In this document: one piece after another, positions 7,301 to 8,868 of the stretch
Numbering within the stretch: position 1 is the stretch's first letter
How the letters are laid out: each line of letters opens with the position of its first letter
Origin: Euryarchaeota archaeon UBA124
GTDB taxonomy: Archaea > Thermoplasmatota > Poseidoniia > Poseidoniales > Poseidoniaceae
Assembly (NCBI GenBank): GCA_002502215.1
Contig: DAPT01000121.1
Location: 1-8,868 of the forward strand
Direction: 5' to 3'
DNA: 8,868 bases
Translations under genes and position numbers: made by a program
Notes under the pieces: generated by a model
Told to the model about the DNA's origin: nothing
Database searches by the model: none
What the model saw: the letters and a program-made list of their open reading frames with translations, nothing else

Positions 7301-7530
7301 AAAGTGAAGACAATACGCCGCAAAAGAAAGTCCGACGGGCGAGAATCGAAGTCGATATGTCCCTCTTTGAAGATTGGCAGAGTGAAGATCGAGATGCAGC
7401 AGTATCTTGGGTTATCGGTGAAATGAAAGAAGGACAACAAGAACGTACGCTCCTGATGCAATTGCAAGGAACGGGTTGGTCTGCACAACAATCCCGAGCG
7501 ATTTACGACATGGCTCGGAACCAACAATAG
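1234..7530 (+). CDS. Giant exported membrane-anchored protein: beta-propellers, FG-GAP, TSP3 repeats, cytosolic tail
   Basis: This 2098-residue protein is probably a surface adhesin or binding protein; its ligand is unknown. It has a signal peptide (1-32), five ~48-residue beta units (about 85-345) and seven FG-GAP units of integrin-alpha type (about 346-766). Nine further ~48-residue units (about 770-1185) and Asp-rich TSP3-type repeats with 26 cysteines (1186-1863) follow. It ends with a transmembrane helix (about 1877-1901), an acidic cluster (1908-1927), a Pro/Gly/Arg/Ser-rich linker and a charged terminal domain (2034-2098). The order implies the N-terminal 1870 residues face outside and the last 197 face the cytoplasm. 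ATG at 1234 is the first start after an in-frame TAG at 1228; M6 at 1249 is the alternative. TSP3 repeats bind structural Ca and act as a stiff stalk, which suggests propellers held away from the cell. The EF-hand gene lies 59 nt downstream on the same strand. Domain families are clear; the function is inferred. Confidence 0.93.
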   Translation: MREQRMLSKSVLSAGLVLLMLAQLLAPIVSQSMPSEQVLPESKSIEYTLPTNLEHGHDLGGQTIDLEGMSELLVRQDSSIDMWMSELLVSGTSSNLSSPSVYVAENGSSYLCWMNGEGEVRMGVFTSEGVFSDLMIDSVSTSHGIIGCSVVVDASYRPLAIYGDGANLKMARFAFQGQVYTSDAWLKRTIIEDLFPESMTLRLTQGGNEFAVVRTTTGELWQVNNSGLRWYNSLLDSGPVGDEFEVKVDENDVANIAYTRAGEAIRLQVNGDQITEQILARDTSLHTAVGLDLDLNGLAQVATTSYDADQTELSIFKSLEDQSTGRLSNEAMSSFSLYPDVVEGAAAHGDLNGDGFDDLVFTQPTASDSGLNNNGRVVVLFGGTDGLESSTPIVLSGTQSSERFGNGVAVGEFLSNGMTQLLLSSPGFENVTRTNESNHGLISMYQWNQTQFDLVWSVTGNDEQMLGEDVSRIDDMNGDGHDDLVALQGNWTDGVTNGRLSVFEGTTDGMHLSHNITANTSGPFFGRSISSGGDLNGDGFGDFVVSNSGDENSPTGFSAIEVFYGSANGISTSSDRAIQRLKQGTLLGTVVEIVDDINNDGMDELLLQEFKPEGAPLFSGTVHLFMGNASENFSGIPDWTSQGSSNQRFGWMFTSAGDVNDDGYTDTFIGSGMAYTPSGQLDLYLGSQDGFVPAVETIRTGTPTDYLGLATVGGFDSNADGAIEFVYSTRNATRGTSFGVDMIVVSKQDFDTSQFIFDGKMSGLELTTSNRGETAMMFSLNASSMHSLVHLEHVDDGSPGGSWVTETLSTSASPFNFQFDVTASGQPELFVLDDANGYVHHSTTSWTALHQEIRTFNDFGTYPASTLDSNGDLHMVYSHATIEKLYYSAESQTDPTGWSSTEILSNSNLTASPSIWFEGADMHILYRDSNLNSLEHLVKSGGTWSTETELTSGHAVGTEHVALQLNNGTTLVATTVNNSGTHALQVLDIDHDVSVTLSNVGDGTAELSMCMDSSNTIVLLSLDSNGILVTHERDASTELWTNVSMQQLGLLNGQQDGYDLACTQHSSSLIFAVQASADVLHQRSSTGVWSSYGGQPVSSEGGAWDIVSSSTGVVLMTTTTGTDTLRVNTMHLDGRSEDRTTWSTHEMKNVYTNANFSSNVDSNGTLLFGYLESLDMDVEMLRLYSDSDRDLIFDRIDGLPHLGEQWKDADLDGFGDNPTGPLSDDCPAESGVSYLITQGCDDYEQDGFADDIDACDTNTGRSIFDRYGCPDFDEDGWSNNDGTWIHGDRFQQNWKQSKDSDGDGVGDNYGVDCCDAMFGLSGATETSPGDKFPYNPRQYKDFDDDGFGDNETDTLTGDFCPWDYGTSYRDRNGCLDSDGDGASDPSNVGGISWGVEQGADMWPDDPTQWADTDGDGYGDNGTIGATNPDFFPYNIAAADDNDSDGYPDRWTSSYDGSNALGLVLDGCPNVYGTSTNPLPGCPDSDGDGWANTDDDFPLDPTQFLDNDGDGFGDNASGNNADECPFQFGVEDGTDGVGCPLVNTDDSDGDGVYDDVDSCPETSVFETVDANGCADSQLDDDEDGVSNANDICPDTDEDDDADSSGCSDDQLVQDSDGDGVFDIDDICPNSTLDVDADGCDENQRDTDGDGVNDAIDECPDTEVGYPVDSDGCFDEDALDQDLDGDGYLGEYTFDIDDATGLRINEAGDAFPLDGTQWFDQDGDGFGDNPVGNNADFCPAEFGTSYLDALEIGCEDDGDGWADNWGRDKFPGDATQWNDSDGDGYGDNWGVEAWNDSRDSSMPGEFVIGASTPDKCPESPTTNVDDEGCSKSERDTDQDGVNDLLDNCPEQPKGPDGFDDGCPLPTSETDDDGTLILGMTVPVFGGVLAGGVVALLLLAILIGRLRNRGYDYDDDDDEDFFDEDEDDFFSSFQSKPMPSRSVSQTSATPSRGPPGGSGPSRGPSGPKRGPPGSSSPSGPKRGPPSGSTGSPSGPPGRGPPGRVKPTSSAPVAKKSPANQKGGSEESEDNTPQKKVRRARIEVDMSLFEDWQSEDRDAAVSWVIGEMKEGQQERTLLMQLQGTGWSAQQSRAIYDMARNQQ
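1486..2268 (+). repeat. N-terminal block of five ~48-residue beta-propeller-like units
   Basis: Short stretches of the pattern 'small-polar turn, then aliphatic strand, then Y/W/G-rich strand' recur at about residues 105 (ENGSSYLCWMNG), 152 (DASYRPLAIYGDG), 206 (GGNEFAVVRTTTG), 249 (DENDVANIAYTRAG) and 293 (DLNGLAQVATTSYD). Spacing is 43-54 residues. This is the look of BNR or sialidase-type propeller blades. The fold is inferred from the periodicity, and a five-unit set may not close a ring by itself. Confidence 0.5.
2269..3531 (+). repeat. Seven FG-GAP (integrin alpha-type) repeats forming one propeller
   Basis: Seven units start their Ca-loop or its relic at residues 350, 411, 475, 534, 596, 658 and 716, so spacing is 58-64 residues. 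Five loops are near canonical DxNxDGxxD: DLNGDGFDDL, DMNGDGHDDL, DLNGDGFGDF, DINNDGMDEL and DVNDDGYTD. Two are degenerate: unit 2 has EFLSNGMTQLLLSSPG without the Asp ligands, and unit 7 has DSNADGAIEF. Seven blades is the standard number for an integrin-alpha-type propeller, so this block looks complete. Unit-end strands such as VVVLFGGTDGL and IEVFYGSANGI are the typical 'vyvf.Gs..Gl' of the family. Confidence 0.85.
3541..4788 (+). repeat. Middle block of nine ~48-residue beta-propeller-like units
   Basis: The same turn-strand-strand pattern as the N-terminal block recurs at about residues 770, 821, 866, 916, 964, 1010, 1062, 1109 and 1160, spacing 45-52. Clear examples are LDSNGDLHMVYSHATIEKLY, FEGADMHILYRDSNLNSL and VDSNGTLLFGYLESLDMD. 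These read like the '.d.nG..hi.Y.d....l.y' blades of BNR or sialidase-like propellers. Blade count and ring closure are uncertain, and no catalytic Asp-box array of a true sialidase is evident. Confidence 0.55.
4789..6822 (+). repeat. Thrombospondin type 3-like Ca-binding repeat stalk with 26 cysteines
   Basis: Residues 1186-1863 are dominated by DxDxDGxxD loops with paired cysteines in the order 'xCP ... GC'. The short classical form (DSDGDGVxDxxDxCP, then DxxGC) is densest at about 5870-6210. A longer form containing FPxDxTQWxDxDGDGxGDN is present seven times in full or degenerate state, ending at 4884, 5157, 5283, 5493, 5775, 6414 and 6591. TSP3 repeats bind many Ca ions and are stiffened by disulfides, so this is probably the extracellular stalk. 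Codons for the repeated DGDG core vary between copies (GAC GGA GAT GGA, GAC GGT GAT GGG, GAC GGC GAT GGT), so the array is old rather than a recent tandem expansion. Confidence 0.88.
6862..6936 (+). other. Single transmembrane helix of the giant protein
   Basis: Residues about 1877-1901 are uninterrupted hydrophobic or small residues, with the core VVALLLLAILIG. They are followed at once by R1902-L-R-N-R and preceded by acidic DDD. The positive-inside rule places the C-terminus in the cytoplasm. With the N-terminal signal peptide this makes a type I membrane protein. Confidence 0.92.
6955..7020 (+). other. Acidic juxtamembrane cluster
   Basis: Residues 1908-1929 consist of Asp/Glu runs broken by Phe and Tyr (YDYDDDDDEDFFDEDEDDFF), starting just after the basic RLRNRG that ends the membrane helix. 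It is a low-complexity cytosolic segment, coded by mixed GAT/GAC and GAA/GAG rather than a pure trinucleotide run. Its role is unknown; electrostatic binding of a basic partner or of Ca is possible. Confidence 0.7.
7114..7179 (+). repeat. Two direct 27-nt repeats in the Pro/Gly/Arg-rich linker
   Basis: The copies at 7114-7140 and 7153-7179 match at 25 of 27 positions, and both encode PSGPKRGPP. They lie within a longer low-complexity linker (about 7072-7245) of GPSRGP, PKRGPPG and PPGRGPPG type. This is a likely slippage or recombination site, so the linker length may vary between strains. Confidence 0.75.
7333..7527 (+). other. C-terminal cytosolic charged, probably helical domain
   Basis: Residues 2034-2098 follow the disordered linker and regain ordered composition. 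Two amphipathic-looking helices are likely around DRDAAVSWVIGEMKEGQQ and SAQQSRAIYDMARNQQ, joined by the turn QLQGTGW. The pattern 'helix, LLxQLxxxGW, then sAxQsraiyd-A' resembles small helical adaptor domains such as UBA-like or SHOCT-like modules, but I cannot assign a family. It is the only compact domain on the cytosolic side and so the best candidate for partner binding. Confidence 0.5.
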
Positions 7531-7576
7531 AGGAGAAAAGCAGCAACCTCAAAAATAACACGCAATTGGCGAAGAT

Positions 7577-7583
7577 AGGAGGG
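7577..7583 (+). promoter_or_regulatory. Strong Shine-Dalgarno site that selects a TTG start
   Basis: AGGAGGG ends 6 nt before the TTG at 7590, an ideal distance. The reading frame is also open further upstream, and a TTG at 7566 has no such site, so this ribosome-binding site decides the start. It contrasts with the complete genes starting at 1124 and 1234, which lack one. Confidence 0.8.
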
Positions 7584-7589
7584 AGAAGT

Positions 7590-8868
7590 TTGTCGGATGG
7601 AGTACCTGAAGGAGCAACTCTTCCCGAGGGGATTGAGGTCGATGACGCTGCGGCATATTTCGGCGTCATTGCCTCCTCTGACGTTCTTCAACAAATGATG
7701 TCAATGGAACCGAAACAAGCGCTTTCTAAGGCGCTTGAACATCTCGCTGACATTGTTCTGAGGCCGGGCGAATTTGATTTTGAAGCTGCCAGCGAACGAT
7801 TGCAGTGTGAAGGAGGAGAGATATACTTCTTGATTTTTGGACATCTAAACCTCATGGCGCTTCCGGATCCACTGCTGCAATTTGCAGGTCAACCCGATTC
7901 AACAGGCGCTGAAAACACCGCTCATCCACTGGCAACGCCCGATGTAATCGAAGCCTTGTCACCCTTGTTCGACCCCATGCAATTCCTGAAAATACTTGCG
8001 ATTGCTCATGCAACCGGAGGCAACACTGAGGTAGAACGGTACCTACAATCGATTGATGATTTAATGTCCAAGCCATCAGGCAATGTGGAAAAAATGAAAA
8101 CAATGGCTGAGGAACTAAAGAACTCTCTCGACGTTGCAGGACATGCCTTGCCAATGCCACTTTTTGCAAGCGAGCAAGCACAACCTGCTGAGATAGAAAT
8201 AGGTGCAGTCATTGAGAGAATGGAATCAAAACCAACCCCTCCTGCACCTGAGCCAGAACCTGTTGAAGAAGTCCCTCTGCCTGAGCCCAAAACTGAATCC
8301 GTTCCATTGCCAACCGAATCCGTTTCAATTCCATCCGAATCCGTGCCATTACCGAGCTTAGCCTCGGTCCCACTCCCCAACCAAGAGGAGGAAATTGTTC
8401 AGGAAACCGGCTTCAAAAATGAAATCGAAGTAGATTATGCTGCACAAGATGCTTTTGCTGGAGCCTTTGGTTCTCAACTGGTCCCAGAAGAGCAATCCGC
8501 ACCCGAATCGATTGAGTCCGTCCATGAAGCAATTCCAGAATCACATGAGGAAGTGGAAGTACCGGTTCCGGAGGTTGTGGAAGAGGTTCCCTCAGACCCC
8601 ATTCTCCATGTGGAAGATGCTCCCGAGGAGGAGTGGGTAAGCGATGCGGAACGATTTATCGCTGCAGATGTCGATGATTCAGGTAGTCTCTCAGTGGAGG
8701 AATTGGCTGTTGCAGCGAAGGTATCCTTACAAGAAGCCGAAGAACTGCACGAAGCAGCAGATACGGATGGAGACGGGGAGGTTTCTCTGTCAGAATTTGT
8801 ATCCTCAGAGGCTGCCCAAAAAATGTCCTCATTACCTCGACCCATTGCACCTGTGCGAAAACCGATTC
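7590..8868 (+). CDS. EF-hand pair protein with Pro/Glu-rich linker, 3' end outside window
   Basis: The frame is open from TTG 7590 to the window end, giving 426 complete codons with no stop. It begins MSDGVPEGATLPEGIEVDDA and has no signal peptide, so a cytosolic location is likely. Residues 1 to about 200 look ordered and helical and are not recognised (for example VLQQMMSMEPKQALSKALEH). Residues about 210-345 are rich in Pro, Glu, Val and Ser with imperfect heptads. Residues 360-371 (DVDDSGSLSVEE) and 391-402 (DTDGDGEVSLSE) are two canonical EF-hand loops with Asp at 1 and 3, Ser or Asp at 5, Gly at 6 and Glu at 12. They are 31 residues apart, as in a paired EF-hand. The start lies 59 nt after the giant surface-protein gene, so the two probably form an operon. 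A Ca-sensing or Ca-buffering role is inferred; the N-terminal function is unknown. Confidence 0.85.
   Translation, partial: MSDGVPEGATLPEGIEVDDAAAYFGVIASSDVLQQMMSMEPKQALSKALEHLADIVLRPGEFDFEAASERLQCEGGEIYFLIFGHLNLMALPDPLLQFAGQPDSTGAENTAHPLATPDVIEALSPLFDPMQFLKILAIAHATGGNTEVERYLQSIDDLMSKPSGNVEKMKTMAEELKNSLDVAGHALPMPLFASEQAQPAEIEIGAVIERMESKPTPPAPEPEPVEEVPLPEPKTESVPLPTESVSIPSESVPLPSLASVPLPNQEEEIVQETGFKNEIEVDYAAQDAFAGAFGSQLVPEEQSAPESIESVHEAIPESHEEVEVPVPEVVEEVPSDPILHVEDAPEEEWVSDAERFIAADVDDSGSLSVEELAVAAKVSLQEAEELHEAADTDGDGEVSLSEFVSSEAAQKMSSLPRPIAPVRKPI
8292..8354 (+). repeat. Three imperfect 21-nt repeats (heptapeptide xESVxxP)
   Basis: Copies at 8292-8312, 8313-8333 and 8334-8354 encode TESVPLP, TESVSIP and SESVPLP. 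A decayed fourth copy (LASVPLP) follows. They sit in the disordered Pro/Glu-rich linker of the EF-hand protein. The GAATCCGT core is shared at the nucleotide level, which suggests local duplication. Confidence 0.75.
8667..8795 (+). other. Paired EF-hand Ca-binding loops
   Basis: Loop 1 is coded by 8667-8702 and loop 2 by 8760-8795. Both keep all side-chain ligands of the 12-residue EF loop, including the bidentate Glu at position 12 and the Gly at position 6. The linking segment LAVAAKVSLQEAEELHEA can form the F helix of loop 1 and the E helix of loop 2. High-affinity Ca binding is plausible. Confidence 0.85.

Noticed and set aside
7529..7535. GAGGAGA overlapping the stop codon of the giant gene, resembling a ribosome-binding site
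   Set aside because: No start codon follows within usable distance. The real site for the next gene is at 7577-7583.
8006..8380. A 124-codon minus-strand open frame with Gly/Ser/Thr-rich repeats
   Set aside because: It is antisense to the Pro/Glu linker of the EF-hand gene, and the repeats are the mirror of the heptad repeats there.

Overview
The window most resembles a marine planktonic archaeon of the Marine Group II Euryarchaeota (Ca. Poseidoniales) type. This is an inference from style: a giant secreted protein packed with Asp-rich thrombospondin type 3 (TSP3) repeats, a C-terminal membrane anchor followed by an acidic and Pro/Gly/Arg-rich cytosolic tail, a first gene that looks leaderless with a TATA-like element about 26 nt before its ATG, and an internal gene with a strong Shine-Dalgarno site. 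No rRNA, tRNA or marker gene is present to prove the lineage. Coding density is very high and no stretch over 300 nt lacks a gene.

Layout. (1) Positions 1-533, plus strand: the 3' end of a DUF4105 (Lnb N-terminal-domain-like) protein whose 5' part lies outside the window. (2) Positions 501-1124, minus strand: a complete thiamine pyrophosphokinase, convergent with gene 1 and overlapping it by 33 nt. (3) Positions 1125-1233: a short divergent intergenic region holding a likely promoter for the next gene. (4) Positions 1234-7530, plus strand: one 2098-residue exported, membrane-anchored protein. In order it has a signal peptide, five ~48-residue beta-repeat units, a seven-unit FG-GAP (integrin-alpha-like) propeller, nine more ~48-residue units, about 680 residues of Ca-binding TSP3-type repeats with 26 cysteines, a transmembrane helix, an acidic cluster, a Pro/Gly/Arg/Ser-rich linker and a short charged, probably helical C-terminal domain. 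(5) From 7590 to beyond the window end, plus strand: a TTG-started, Shine-Dalgarno-led gene for a protein with an unrecognised helical N-terminal region, a long Pro/Glu/Val-rich linker and a paired EF-hand.

How they fit together. The giant surface protein and the EF-hand protein are 59 nt apart on the same strand and are probably cotranscribed. One places many Ca-binding repeats outside the cell and a tail inside; the other has no export signal and carries canonical Ca-binding loops. A surface adhesion or sensing module with a Ca-responsive cytosolic partner is a reasonable but untested hypothesis, and it is the most interesting possibility here. Thiamine pyrophosphokinase is unrelated housekeeping for thiamine salvage, and the DUF4105 gene has no visible link to the rest.
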